From Acetobacter pomorum (GTDB lineage Bacteria > Pseudomonadota > Alphaproteobacteria > Acetobacterales > Acetobacteraceae): a stretch of 64,000 nt of DNA. Below the pieces are notes generated by a model. The model was not told the DNA's origin. It saw nothing but the letters and a program-made list of their open reading frames with translations, and searched no databases. The stretch lies in the NCBI RefSeq assembly GCF_002738225.1, contig NZ_PEBQ01000093.1, forward strand, positions 186,001-250,000. Direction: 5' to 3'. The position numbers and the translations under genes are program-made. The first letter of the stretch is position 1; each line of letters begins with the position of its first letter. Of this stretch, positions 40,274 to 49,631 are shown in pieces.

Positions 40274-41758
40274 ATGCTTCAGATCAAGTTTTCATCCGCT
40301 ACGCTGCCAGCAGGTGGCGCTCTGGCCATTTTGGTGCCGGAAGGGGAAAAACGCTCCGCTATTTTTGAGCAGGCGGATAAAGCCACCAACGGCGCGCTTA
40401 CCCGCGCAGCCAAAGCGGATGATTTTACAGGCAAGGAAGGCACCGCCTGCGTTGTGCTGGCGCCATCTGATGCGTTTGAACGCGTGGTGCTGATTGGCAT
40501 TGGCAAGCTGGAAGCCGTGGATGCCTGGGCGGCGGAAAAGGCCGGTGGTGCAGCGGCATCTCGCTTGGGCCGTGATGAGCAGGCAACTTTGGCTGTGGGT
40601 GATCTGCCCGGGGTGCTGGCAGCGCATGTGGCATTGGGCGCAGTGCTTGGGGCCTATCACTTTGGCCTGTATCATGGGGCGCCGGATGCCAGCAAAAACC
40701 ATCGTCTTGCCAAACTTTCTGTGCTGACAGACCATGTGGATGCCGCAGAGGAAGCATGGCCATCCCTTTCTGCCGTGGCGCGTGGTGTGGTGCTCACGCG
40801 TGATCTGGTGACCGAGCCTGCAAATGTGCTCACCCCGGCTGAATTTGCCGAGCGCGCCACAACCCTGAAGGCTCTGGGGCTGGAAGTGGAAGTGCTGGAC
40901 CGCGCCGCCATGGAAAAGCTGGGCTTTGGTGCGCTGTTAGGTGTTGCGCAGGGCAGCGCGAATGAACCGCGCACCGTTATCCTGCGCTGGAATGGTGCTG
41001 CCAACAAGGATGAAGCCCCGCTGGCTTTTATTGGCAAAGGTGTCACGTTCGATTCCGGCGGTATTTCCATCAAGCCCGCCGCTGGCATGGAAGACATGAA
41101 GTGGGATATGGCTGGTGCCGCTACGGTAACCGGCCTGCTCACAGCACTGGCTGGGCGTAAGGCCAAGGTCAACGCCGTTGGTGTTGTGGGGCTGGTGGAA
41201 AACATGGTGTCTGGCACCGCCCAGCGCCCCGGCGATGTGGTGCGCAGTGCTTCTGGCCAGACCATTGAAGTGCTGAACACCGATGCCGAAGGCCGTTTGG
41301 TGCTGGCAGATATTCTCTGGTATGCGCGTGAACGCTTTGCCCCGCAGATTATGGTGGATCTGGCAACGCTTACGGGTGCCATTATCATCAGCCTTGGGCA
41401 TGAATATGCGGGCCTGTTCTCCAATAACGATCAGCTTGCCGCAGGCCTTGCAGATGCCGGTGCGTTTGCGGGTGAAAAGCTGTGGCGCATGCCCATGGGT
41501 AAGGAATACGATGCCCTGCTGAAATCCGACATTGCGGATATGAAAAACATCAGCGGTGGCCGTGCGGGTGGTTCCATTACCGCAGCGCAGTTCCTCAAGC
41601 GCTTTGTGGGTGAAACCCCTTGGGCACATCTGGATATTGCCGGTGTGGCCTGGGCATCCAAGGCGCAGAATGGCCAGCCCAAGGGCGCAACTGGTTTTGG
41701 TGTGCGTCTGCTCGATCGGTTTGTGCGTGATGGCTACGAATATGAACCTAAGAACTGA
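40274..41758 (+). CDS. pepA: Leucyl aminopeptidase
   Basis: Cytoplasmic M17 metallo-aminopeptidase that removes N-terminal residues from peptides; 494 residues. The catalytic domain has FIGKGVTFDSGGISIKPA (Lys and Asp metal ligands), DMAGAA and the signature NTDAEGRLVLADIL near residue 335, then TLTGAIIISLG and the C-terminal GGSITAAQFLKRF. ATG 40274 fits the family N-terminus. It is followed on the opposite strand by holC, its common neighbour in alphaproteobacteria, though here the two are convergent. Confidence 0.95.
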   Translation: MLQIKFSSATLPAGGALAILVPEGEKRSAIFEQADKATNGALTRAAKADDFTGKEGTACVVLAPSDAFERVVLIGIGKLEAVDAWAAEKAGGAAASRLGRDEQATLAVGDLPGVLAAHVALGAVLGAYHFGLYHGAPDASKNHRLAKLSVLTDHVDAAEEAWPSLSAVARGVVLTRDLVTEPANVLTPAEFAERATTLKALGLEVEVLDRAAMEKLGFGALLGVAQGSANEPRTVILRWNGAANKDEAPLAFIGKGVTFDSGGISIKPAAGMEDMKWDMAGAATVTGLLTALAGRKAKVNAVGVVGLVENMVSGTAQRPGDVVRSASGQTIEVLNTDAEGRLVLADILWYARERFAPQIMVDLATLTGAIIISLGHEYAGLFSNNDQLAAGLADAGAFAGEKLWRMPMGKEYDALLKSDIADMKNISGGRAGGSITAAQFLKRFVGETPWAHLDIAGVAWASKAQNGQPKGATGFGVRLLDRFVRDGYEYEPKN

Positions 41759-41819
41759 ATCCGCTGTTATTTAAAACGGTTGGTGTAAAAATATGGGCTG
41801 GAAGGGCGCTGCGGCAAAG

Positions 41820-42266
41820 TTACCGGGCGCGTTTCCAGCCTTTTTCTTCCTGCCGCCAATAGGTCAGTTCATGCCCGGCGGCTTTGGCGGCACTCCAGCG
41901 GATGCGGGCGGCGGCCACAGCTTCTTCATCATGGCCGTCAAACAGGTCAAACACCCGTTCAAAAGCAGCCAGATCAGGAAAGCTGCGGTTTTCCAGCAAG
42001 AACAGAAAGCGCGCCTCATTGGGGGCATCTTCCCCCATGCTCAGCCAGATGGGTTGCAGATCGGGGCAGGCAATACCTTCACGCCCATGCGGCAGCCATG
42101 TGGGGGTAGTAACTTTCCACAATGTTTTGTCCAGATCATCCAGCATGGGTTTGCTGGCGCACCACACAGCGGCTTTTTGCCCGCTGGCCAGTGTGCGAGC
42201 CAGAAGTTTGGGCAGGGCCTCTGTCACGCTTGTGCGCGTAAGGTGGTAAAAACCAATCTGTGTCAT
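41820..42266 (-). CDS. holC: DNA polymerase III chi subunit
   Basis: Clamp-loader accessory subunit that links the polymerase III holoenzyme to single-strand binding protein. The 148 residues have the family pattern IGFYHLTRTSVTEALPKLL, KAAVWCASKPMLDDLDKTLW, FLPHG-type TWLPHGRE, and a C-terminal RWSAAKAAGHELTYWRQEEKGW. Convergent with pepA, about 60 bases apart. Confidence 0.88.
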   Translation of the reverse strand: MTQIGFYHLTRTSVTEALPKLLARTLASGQKAAVWCASKPMLDDLDKTLWKVTTPTWLPHGREGIACPDLQPIWLSMGEDAPNEARFLFLLENRSFPDLAAFERVFDLFDGHDEEAVAAARIRWSAAKAAGHELTYWRQEEKGWKRAR

Positions 42267-42371
42267 ACGTGTTAGTATATCAGCCTTACCTGCTGGCAGA
42301 AGGCAGGTAATGCAGGTTTAAAAAATTAACAGGCCTATTTGCGGCCTGTTTTGCAAAGGAGAACCGGCGCA

Positions 42372-43226
42372 ATGGCAAAAACGGTAACACTGGCCGATGG
42401 CACTGTTCTGCCCGCTTTGGGCGTGGGCACATGGAATATGGGTGAGGAAACAGCCCGTTGGCCAGAGGAAGTGGAAAGCCTGCGCTATGCTATTCTAAAC
42501 GGTGTGCAGGTGGTGGATACGGCTGAAATGTATGGCAACGGCCGATCTGAAAGTGTGGTGGGGGAAGCCATTTACCCTTACCGCAACAAGGTTTTTTTGG
42601 TGACAAAAGTGTTGCCAACCAATGCATCCACCAAGGGGGTGGCGGAAAGCTGCCGTAAATCCCTGCGCCGTTTGGGAACGGAGTGGATAGACCTGTATCT
42701 TCTGCACTGGCGCGGCAGCGTGCCGCTGGCAGAAACGGTGGATGCCTTTAGAAAGTTGAAACAGGAAGGTTTGATTCGCCATTGGGGTGTTTCAAACTTT
42801 GATACGGATGATGTGTATGATCTGGATGGTTGTTCCCGCATTGGGGAATGTGTGGCCAACCAGGTGCTGTACAATCTGGAACATCGTGGCGTGGAATATG
42901 ATCTGCTGAAAACAGATTATCGCCGCAAGATTGTCACCATGGCGTACTCTCCCATCGGGCAGGGGGGGGAACTGCTGCAAAGCCCGGTTCTGGCAGATAT
43001 TGCCAGCAGGCACAAAACGGCACTTGGCCCCGCCACACCGGCACAGATTGCGTTGGCATGGGTGCTGCACCAGAACAACGTGCTGGCCATTCCCAAAGCG
43101 GCCACGCATGAGCACATGAAGCAGAATCTGGCGGCGCAGGATATTGTGCTGACAGAGCAGGATCTTGCCCAGTTGGATACAGCCTTTCCGCCGCCCACCA
43201 AAAAAACACCGCTGGATATGATCTGA
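42372..43226 (+). CDS. Aldo/keto reductase
   Basis: An NAD(P)H-dependent (alpha/beta)8 reductase of 284 residues. The catalytic tetrad is visible: Asp and Tyr in VVDTAEMYGNG, Lys in VFLVTKVLP and His in YLLHWRG. HWGVSNFDTDD and AIPKAATHEHMKQN are the cofactor-binding ends. Substrate unknown; the sequence resembles the YeaE-like group. ATG 42372 follows AAAGGAG with about 11 bases between. Confidence 0.88.
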   Translation: MAKTVTLADGTVLPALGVGTWNMGEETARWPEEVESLRYAILNGVQVVDTAEMYGNGRSESVVGEAIYPYRNKVFLVTKVLPTNASTKGVAESCRKSLRRLGTEWIDLYLLHWRGSVPLAETVDAFRKLKQEGLIRHWGVSNFDTDDVYDLDGCSRIGECVANQVLYNLEHRGVEYDLLKTDYRRKIVTMAYSPIGQGGELLQSPVLADIASRHKTALGPATPAQIALAWVLHQNNVLAIPKAATHEHMKQNLAAQDIVLTEQDLAQLDTAFPPPTKKTPLDMI

Positions 43227-43258
43227 TAAAAACGGGGTGGGGGTTATTTGCCCCCGTT
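43227..43258 (-). terminator. Terminator of the htrA-like gene
   Basis: On the minus strand AACGGGG pairs with CCCCGTT (43252-43258 and 43231-43237) and is followed by TTTTTATC; an inner GGGGG/CCCCC stem is an alternative. The loop contains the TAA stop (43244-43246) of the minus-strand gene. It also sits just after the aldo/keto reductase stop. Confidence 0.75.
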
Positions 43259-44362
43259 GCCGTCCTCCCATTTGGGGCGACGGCCGATATGGATGGTCAG
43301 CGTTATGGGCTGGTTATTGCGCAATACGTTAAGTTGCGCATCCAGCCCCGGCTTGGCAGATGCCACAGCGCGGATCATGGCGCGGGCGGTTTCCACGGGC
43401 TCGTTGTTCATGCCCACAATAATATCACCCTTTTTCAGCCCACCCTTGGCTGCGGGCCCGTTACGGTCCACTTCGGTGACCTGTGTTCCGTTATGGGTGA
43501 TAATATCTTCCAGCGTGGCGCCCAGCCAGCCGCGCTCAATATGCCCGGCCTGCCGCAGCGTTTCCACAATGGGGATGACAATTTCTGAAGGGATAGAAAA
43601 CCCAAGCCCTACAGACCCCCCGGTAGGCGAAACAATGGCGGTATTAAGTGCCACCACCTGCCCGGCAAGGTTAAATGTGGGGCCGCCGGAATTGCCGGGG
43701 TTTATGGGGGCATCCAGTTGCAGAAAATCATCAAACGGGCTGGTGCCAATATCGCGCCCGCGGGCGGAAACAATGCCTGCGGTTACAGAAGACCCCAGAC
43801 CAAATGGGTTGCCGGCAGCCATAATCCAGTCTCCCACCTGCACCAGTCTGCTATCGCCCCATGTCACATAGGGTAAAGGCTGTGGAGAGCTGATTTTAAT
43901 AACGGCAATATCCGTCAGGTTATCTATGCCTGCCAGCGTGGCGGTAAATTCCTTGCCACTTGCAAGGGCAACGGTAATTTTGTCTGCATCTTCCACCACG
44001 TGGCCGTTGGTTACAATGGTGCCTTCGGGGTCTATAATAAAGCCGGAGCCAGCCCCAAGCAGTTCATCCCTATGGCGGCGCATGCGTTCGCGGTAGCGCT
44101 TTTCCAGCGGGGTGCCTTTTACGGTGGAGGGCAGTTTATGTTTGGCGCTGGTATCTGAATCACGCGTAACGGAAATATTGACCACAGCAGGCACCACCTT
44201 GCGCACCAGCGGGGCAAAGCTGATAGGCCCGCCAGAAACCAGCGGCACTACGGGCTCAAATGTCGGGAGTGTTGCAGCCTGTGCTGAATGGTGCGGACCT
44301 GTTTCCTGAAGGGAAAAGCAGGCTACGGCCAGTGCAGGCAGGTTCCGTAGAAGCATCTTCAT
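43244..44362 (-). CDS. HtrA/DegP-family periplasmic serine protease, single PDZ
   Basis: A 372-residue periplasmic protease for damaged envelope proteins. A signal peptide (about 1-30, ending AQAA) precedes the trypsin-like domain with catalytic His121 in TNGHVV, Asp151 in TDIAVIKI and Ser225 in GNSGGP. One PDZ domain (about 275-360) follows, with KKGDIIVGMNNEPV. A single PDZ suggests a DegS- or DegQ-like trimer, but the protein seems to be released rather than membrane-anchored. Start ATG 44362, with another ATG two codons later. Confidence 0.9.
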   Translation of the reverse strand: MKMLLRNLPALAVACFSLQETGPHHSAQAATLPTFEPVVPLVSGGPISFAPLVRKVVPAVVNISVTRDSDTSAKHKLPSTVKGTPLEKRYRERMRRHRDELLGAGSGFIIDPEGTIVTNGHVVEDADKITVALASGKEFTATLAGIDNLTDIAVIKISSPQPLPYVTWGDSRLVQVGDWIMAAGNPFGLGSSVTAGIVSARGRDIGTSPFDDFLQLDAPINPGNSGGPTFNLAGQVVALNTAIVSPTGGSVGLGFSIPSEIVIPIVETLRQAGHIERGWLGATLEDIITHNGTQVTEVDRNGPAAKGGLKKGDIIVGMNNEPVETARAMIRAVASAKPGLDAQLNVLRNNQPITLTIHIGRRPKWEDGNGGK

Positions 44363-44500
44363 GGAAATGGCAATAAAGCTCCAGACATTACAAACTTGTG
44401 GCCCGGATTATCTGCTTTATGCAACCGGCTATAGGGGTTTGCCCTTGATCTGGTACGTTTTTATGGCGCAAGGGTGTTGTTTGCGCCACGTCCATAGGCC

Positions 44501-47068
44501 TCAGCTGCGTTTGGCGCGTGGGCGCGCCGGGGCTAATGCCGGGTTTTCGGGCCATTCATGCTTGGGGTAACGCCCACGCATATCACGCCGCATATCCGCC
44601 CAACCCCCTTGCCAGAACCCCGCCAGATCTGCCGTAATGGCCTGTGGCCGCCCTGCGGGAGAAAGCAGCGCCAGCCGCAACGGCACACGGCCCCCGGCCA
44701 GTTTGGGTGTTTCTGCCGTGCCATAAAAAGCCTGTGCACGGGCTGCAGCCACGGGCACAGGCTGTGTATAATCCACCTCTGCCACACCGCCGGGGAAGGG
44801 CAGAGAGGTAGGCAGTTCCTTATCCAGCCAGCTTGTGCGGGCGTAACCCAGATAAGTGCGTAGCAGGCTGAGGATATCCAATTCCCGCAATGCGGTGATG
44901 GATGTGCAGCCTTCTGCATAGGGGGCCAGCCATTCATCCATACAGGCGGCAAGGGCAGGGGTGGAAAAATCTGGCCAGTTTTCCTCGGTGCCTGTGCCAC
45001 CGGGTAGTGTGCGGGCCAGTTCTACACGTGCCTGAAGCTGCCTTACGGCGTCTGTCCAGTTTAGTGTGGTTTCCGGTGTTTCCCTAGCCTGAGCCAGCAG
45101 CAGCGGGCCTGCATCTTCGGGTTTTACTTTTTCTGTGCGGTCTTTCAGCACAAGGCAGCCAATGCGGGTGCGCCTGCGGGCCATGATATTGCCCGATACG
45201 GGGTCCAGCGTGGTTTCCACCTGTTCACGCGTGCGTTCCAGCAGAGCCGGAGGTAGGGCATTGCTCTCCAGCGGGGCCGCCATGCGTATTTCCGCAGCGG
45301 TGCGCAGGTGCAGGCCCGCCACGGCTAGCAGCCTATGCTTTGCCAACCCGTCATCTCGCCGCAGGCGGGCATTGCTGCCATTGGCCATGCGGTAACTACC
45401 CATATCTCCCCGGCATAGTGCAACCCGATCAGGAAAGCCTGCGGCCAGAAGGGCTGCGGCATCACCCGCTGCCGGATGGCGGGCCTTCAGCCCCATGCGT
45501 GTGCGAAAACGTGCTGCTGCTTGCCGAATACGGGCCAAGGCGCCACGGTCTGCCTGTGGGTTGTTATCTTCCCCGGCTATCAAGTCCAGCCGGAGGGTAA
45601 TATCTGCGGGCGGAATGGGCGGCGGGCCACCACGCCCGGCAGCACGGGGGCGTAGGGGGTCTCGTTCCTCCAGGAGGGCAGCGAGGTCTGCGGCCAGTGC
45701 GGCTTCCTCGGCAGTGCGGGCGGCCAACATCATGGCGGCAAGGCGCGGGTGTGTGCCCAGATCGGCCATGCTGCGGCCCAGTTTTGTAATCTGGCCTGCA
45801 TCATCCAGCGCGCCCAGCAAAATCAGCAACTCTCTGGCGGCGGCTACCGCGCTGCCGGGGGGCTGATCTGGCAGCGGAAGCGGCGTATCGGCAGAACCTA
45901 CCGTATCGGCCCACAAGGCGGTTGCCAGCACAAAATCAGACAGATCAGCTTCCAATATTTCTGGTCTGTCATGCTGGGGCAAGGCGCGCTCGGTATGGGC
46001 AGACCACAGGCAATATGCCACGCCGGGCGCTTCTCGCCCTGCGCGTCCTGCTCGTTGCCGTGCGGCTGCTTTGGAAATACGCACCGTATCCAACCGGGAA
46101 AGCCCAGCCCCGGCATCAAACCTTGGCACACGGCGGAACCCGCAATCCACAACAACGCGCACGCCGGGCACGGTCAGAGATGTTTCGGCTATGGAGGTGG
46201 CCAGAATAACCCGTCGTTCCCCTTCATTTCCGGGGCGCAGTACGCGGGCCTGTTCTGCCGGGTGCAACTCACCATGCAGGGGCAGCACCGTGGCGGGCAC
46301 GCCATCCAGAAGCTGCATTACGCGGCGGATTTCTCCCGTGCCGGGCAGAAAGGTGAGAATATCACCTTCTGTTTCCGCCAGAGCCTGCCGCACGCCTGTT
46401 GCCGTGGCGGTGGCAATATCGCGCAGGCTGGGAATATCGTGCTTGGCATGGTGGACGGTAAGCGGGAACACGCGCCCTTCACTTGTCAGCACCGGCGCGT
46501 GCATCAGTGCGGCAAGGCGCTCTGTTTCCGCAGTGGCGGACATGGCCACAAGGCGCAGATCAGGCCGCAGGGTACGTTGCAGATCCAGGCAGAAAGCCAG
46601 TGCCAGATCTGCATCCAATGAGCGTTCGTGTATTTCGTCCAGAATAACGCAGGCCACACCTTCCAGCATGGGGTCACCTAGCAGACGGCGCAGGAACAGG
46701 CCTTCTGTCAGCACCTCAATACGGGTGCGGTCAGAAACAGCGGATTCCAGCCGGGTGCGGAACCCAACAAAACCGCCAACATCTTCCCCCATCAGTGATG
46801 CAATGCGTTGGGCGGCGGCACGTGCCGCCAGCCTGCGTGGCTCCAGCATGATAATTTTATCAGATGGTGCACGCCATGCCGCAGCTGCCAGTACGGGTGG
46901 CACGGATGTAGTTTTACCCGCCCCCGGCGGTGCCACCAGAATGGCCGATGCCGGATGTTCTGCCGTAGGGGTTTTGGCTAGCACCGTACAAAGTTCTGGC
47001 AGCACATCCTGCACGGGCAGACCATGTGCAATGGAAAAAGGGTTCAGGCTGGGGGCAGATGCTGTCAT
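44501..47068 (-). CDS. hrpB: ATP-dependent RNA helicase HrpB
   Basis: A DEAH-type helicase of about 855 residues. Walker A APPGAGKTT is near residues 46-54. The Walker B box is DEIH (VILDEIHERS), as is usual for HrpB, followed by SATAETERL, ATSIAETSLTVPGV and RQRAGRAGREAPGVAY. A C-terminal HrpB-specific domain follows, with the RRTRIGCLVL and LQARVELARTLPGG regions. The role in bacteria is poorly defined. ATG 47068 fits the conserved N-terminus; the last ten residues are basic. Confidence 0.93.
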   Translation of the reverse strand: MTASAPSLNPFSIAHGLPVQDVLPELCTVLAKTPTAEHPASAILVAPPGAGKTTSVPPVLAAAAWRAPSDKIIMLEPRRLAARAAAQRIASLMGEDVGGFVGFRTRLESAVSDRTRIEVLTEGLFLRRLLGDPMLEGVACVILDEIHERSLDADLALAFCLDLQRTLRPDLRLVAMSATAETERLAALMHAPVLTSEGRVFPLTVHHAKHDIPSLRDIATATATGVRQALAETEGDILTFLPGTGEIRRVMQLLDGVPATVLPLHGELHPAEQARVLRPGNEGERRVILATSIAETSLTVPGVRVVVDCGFRRVPRFDAGAGLSRLDTVRISKAAARQRAGRAGREAPGVAYCLWSAHTERALPQHDRPEILEADLSDFVLATALWADTVGSADTPLPLPDQPPGSAVAAARELLILLGALDDAGQITKLGRSMADLGTHPRLAAMMLAARTAEEAALAADLAALLEERDPLRPRAAGRGGPPPIPPADITLRLDLIAGEDNNPQADRGALARIRQAAARFRTRMGLKARHPAAGDAAALLAAGFPDRVALCRGDMGSYRMANGSNARLRRDDGLAKHRLLAVAGLHLRTAAEIRMAAPLESNALPPALLERTREQVETTLDPVSGNIMARRRTRIGCLVLKDRTEKVKPEDAGPLLLAQARETPETTLNWTDAVRQLQARVELARTLPGGTGTEENWPDFSTPALAACMDEWLAPYAEGCTSITALRELDILSLLRTYLGYARTSWLDKELPTSLPFPGGVAEVDYTQPVPVAAARAQAFYGTAETPKLAGGRVPLRLALLSPAGRPQAITADLAGFWQGGWADMRRDMRGRYPKHEWPENPALAPARPRAKRS

Positions 47069-47166
47069 GCCCTGCTTTATGGCGGCCCTACCGCAACAGT
47101 GCAATGTTGTGTGGCAGTAGGGCTATGCGCCAGATGTTTAAGGCGCGTTGCTGTAGAGGGCCCGCC

Positions 47167-48111
47167 TTATTGAGGCTGAGACGGCAGCTTGAGATAACCC
47201 GGTTTGGGTGATGTGGCCTTTGTGGTGGAAGAGCTGGAGGCCGAATCATCATCTTCCCCAGCCGGGAAGATTGGGTTGGGTTCGTCATCCTGTGCTTTTG
47301 TGGCGGCTGCGGCCTTGTTTTCCGTAGTGCTGGCGGCCGTATTTGCGGTGTCTGCCGGAGGCGCAACAACCGGGGCATTTTCTGGCACTGTTACAGGCGA
47401 TGTAGCCTGCCCGGTTTTGGCTGCGGAAACGGGGGAAAGTGCTTCTGGTGTCGCGGCTGCGGCAGTTGCCCCTGTGGTGGCTCCCGTTGTGCCATCAGAT
47501 GTAAGAGGCTGGGCCTGAATGGCGCCATCCACCGGCATACCCCCGGCATCCACCAACCATTTGGTGAGGGAACGATGCACCTGTGTGTCCAGCTCGGTAT
47601 TGATGCTGTCCATCATCCCTTTGGTGACGTTATACAGGTTGGCCTGGCTTTCCGTATCCTCGGTAGGGTCCGGGTGCAGGCTCTGGCTGGCATGGGCTTC
47701 TGTATGGGCGGCCTTGCTGCCATCAGGGTTTAGAATATCCAGATGCACATCTATCTGGCCCTGCAACGTGCCGCCGGGTTCGTGCAGGATAGAAGCCCGA
47801 TCAATCACAAACTGGGCAGAGTTGGCACTGGTAATGCCCCCTTTGGCGGCCAGCCTGTCCTGCACCATCTGGCGCAGCGCCTGCACGGGCGGGGTAGGGG
47901 ATTTATAGCCAATATCGCCCGCAACAGGGTGGGTTACGGTGTTATCCACCAATGTCAGCGTGTTTACGTTGAGGTTGATCTGGCTGAGGTTATCATACCG
48001 TAGGGGGGCAAACTGCGTTGGCTGCTTTTGCTCCGCGCAGCCAGCCAGCAGGGCAGGCAACAGCAGTGCGGCTGTTAGGCCAGAAAGGCGCATGCGGGAA
48101 AACAGCATCAT
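47167..48111 (-). CDS. Lipoprotein of unknown function with a low-complexity C-terminus
   Basis: A 314-residue protein starting at ATG 48111 (AGAGG upstream). The signal peptide ends in the lipobox LLAGC. The folded part (about 25-170) has NLNVNTLTLVDN, VQALRQMVQDRLAAKG and TKGMMDSINTELDTQVHRSL, suggesting a mixed alpha/beta periplasmic domain. From about 190 the sequence turns into Ala/Thr/Pro-rich low complexity with acidic patches (EDDDSASSSS). Homologues seem confined to acetic acid bacteria and relatives as far as I can judge. Probably outer-membrane anchored. Confidence 0.75.
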   Translation of the reverse strand: MMLFSRMRLSGLTAALLLPALLAGCAEQKQPTQFAPLRYDNLSQINLNVNTLTLVDNTVTHPVAGDIGYKSPTPPVQALRQMVQDRLAAKGGITSANSAQFVIDRASILHEPGGTLQGQIDVHLDILNPDGSKAAHTEAHASQSLHPDPTEDTESQANLYNVTKGMMDSINTELDTQVHRSLTKWLVDAGGMPVDGAIQAQPLTSDGTTGATTGATAAAATPEALSPVSAAKTGQATSPVTVPENAPVVAPPADTANTAASTTENKAAAATKAQDDEPNPIFPAGEDDDSASSSSTTKATSPKPGYLKLPSQPQ

Positions 48112-48236
48112 GGCGCAAAACCTCTTGTGAACTTTATCTGACATTCTAAAAATGCCTGCCTTTAGGCACATATTCCATGCCAGCAACGCCCCAAGATATT
48201 GCGCTTGTGGCCCTGCTGGCAAACCCTGCTGCGTGT

Positions 48237-49187
48237 TTATTGTGTTTGCGTGGCAATATCCTTGCGAGCAAAGCGGAAATCCACATTACAGAACTCGCAA
48301 GTCATCACGATGTTTCCATCATCCTGGCACATGTGGTCCAGATCATCCTTGGGGAAGGTTTCCAGCACATTGGCCAGCCGTGCGCGGGAGCAGCGGCAGC
48401 CAAAAGCCAAGGCCCGCGGTTGGCTGACATGCAGGTCTTCTTCATGGAAAAGCCTGTTGAGCAGTTGCAGGCTGGGCAGGTTGTCATCCAGCAGTTCCTT
48501 GGCGGAAAGTGTGCCTGCCAGAATGGTGGCTGTTTCCCAGCTTGCTTCTGCGGCATCATCTTCCACCACGTGGTTGCCGCCTTCACCCGCAATGCGTTCC
48601 AGAATCAGCCCGCCTGCGCGCCAGCCTGTATCTGTCATCTGGCAGGCCAGCATAATCCAGCAGGCGTGCTGTTCACTGCTGGCAAAGTAATGCATGGCCA
48701 TTGCAGACAGATCATCCCCTGCAATGTCCACAATACCCTGATGGCGGTCCATTTCCGGGCCTTGGTCCACCGTAAGGGCCATATAACCATTGCCCAGCAA
48801 TTCGCGGTCTGTGGGTTTTGGGGTTTCGGCCAGCAGGGTTTCCAGTGCCTCATCATCCGTACGGGCGTAAAAGCGTAATGCGCCGGTATTGGTGCAATCT
48901 GCCACCAGCATGGAAACCGGGCCATCACCTTTTATCTGGAGGGAGAAAGAGCCCTGAAACTTCAGGGCCGAGGCCAAAGCCGCCACCAGTGCCAAAGCCT
49001 TGCCCGCAAGGCGTGTTACAGGGGCGGGATGATCATGCCGTGTGAGCAACGTATCGGCCAGCACGCCCAGCCGCACCAATCGGCCGCGCACAGGCCGACC
49101 AGCCAGATAAAACGGTGTAACACCACCGGGCACCACCAGATCAGGCACATCGGGGCGGTCACGGTCAAGAAAAGCGGGTTTTTCCAT
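48237..49187 (-). CDS. hslO: Redox-regulated chaperone Hsp33
   Basis: A 316-residue holdase chaperone activated by oxidative stress. The core domain has FYLAGRPVRGRLVRLG, GDGPVSMLVADCTNTG and a second-domain linker. The C-terminal zinc switch has Cys pairs in CRCSR (about 255) and CEFC (about 292), as expected. It is the last gene of the argD-argF run, 122 bases after the small Cys-containing protein gene, an arrangement common in alphaproteobacteria. Confidence 0.93.
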   Translation of the reverse strand: MEKPAFLDRDRPDVPDLVVPGGVTPFYLAGRPVRGRLVRLGVLADTLLTRHDHPAPVTRLAGKALALVAALASALKFQGSFSLQIKGDGPVSMLVADCTNTGALRFYARTDDEALETLLAETPKPTDRELLGNGYMALTVDQGPEMDRHQGIVDIAGDDLSAMAMHYFASSEQHACWIMLACQMTDTGWRAGGLILERIAGEGGNHVVEDDAAEASWETATILAGTLSAKELLDDNLPSLQLLNRLFHEEDLHVSQPRALAFGCRCSRARLANVLETFPKDDLDHMCQDDGNIVMTCEFCNVDFRFARKDIATQTQ

Positions 49188-49309
49188 GGAGTATAAGTCT
49201 GTCCTGAGTCCATCAAGGATACGGAAATATCAAGAAACTGCGCCTGATGCGTGCGGACTCTGAGGGTGCTTTTCAGGCGGACAAAAGGAACAAGGTGGAA
49301 AGCAGGGGG

Positions 49310-49627
49310 TTATGCCCCTGCGGAAATATCCAGCTCCAGCTTTTCCAGCTTCTGTTCAAGCGCGCGGGCGGTCTGGGCATCCATGCTCAAACCATCCTTG
49401 AGCGCAAGAAGCAGACCTTTGCGGCAGGCATCATGCTCACTGTCCAGATCTTCCGTGCGGCCACAGCCAGCCAGACAATCCAGATAGGAGTTACGGAATG
49501 GTGCCAGCTTTTCTGCCGGAAAAGGCAGGGTGGCCAGAATGGCGTCCAGACTGCTTTCCACCCAGCCAGGGGTGGCGGGTGCATCTTCGGTTGATGTCAT
49601 GAAAACTGTTTTGTCTGTGCCGCTCAT
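49310..49627 (-). CDS. Small Cys-containing protein of the arg operon, unknown function
   Basis: A 105-residue, probably cytoplasmic, mostly helical protein. The centre has YLDCLAGCGRTEDLDSEHDAC, three Cys in a C-x3-C-x11-C spacing (quoted here to the 20-residue limit: LDCLAGCGRTEDLDSEHD), followed by an amphipathic helix to the end (ALEQKLEKLELD). ATG 49627 has AAGGA eight bases upstream, inside the last codons of argF, so the genes are tightly linked. A later ATG at 49600 is possible. No family was recognised. Confidence 0.65.
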   Translation of the reverse strand: MSGTDKTVFMTSTEDAPATPGWVESSLDAILATLPFPAEKLAPFRNSYLDCLAGCGRTEDLDSEHDACRKGLLLALKDGLSMDAQTARALEQKLEKLELDISAGA

Positions 49628-49631
49628 GTGC

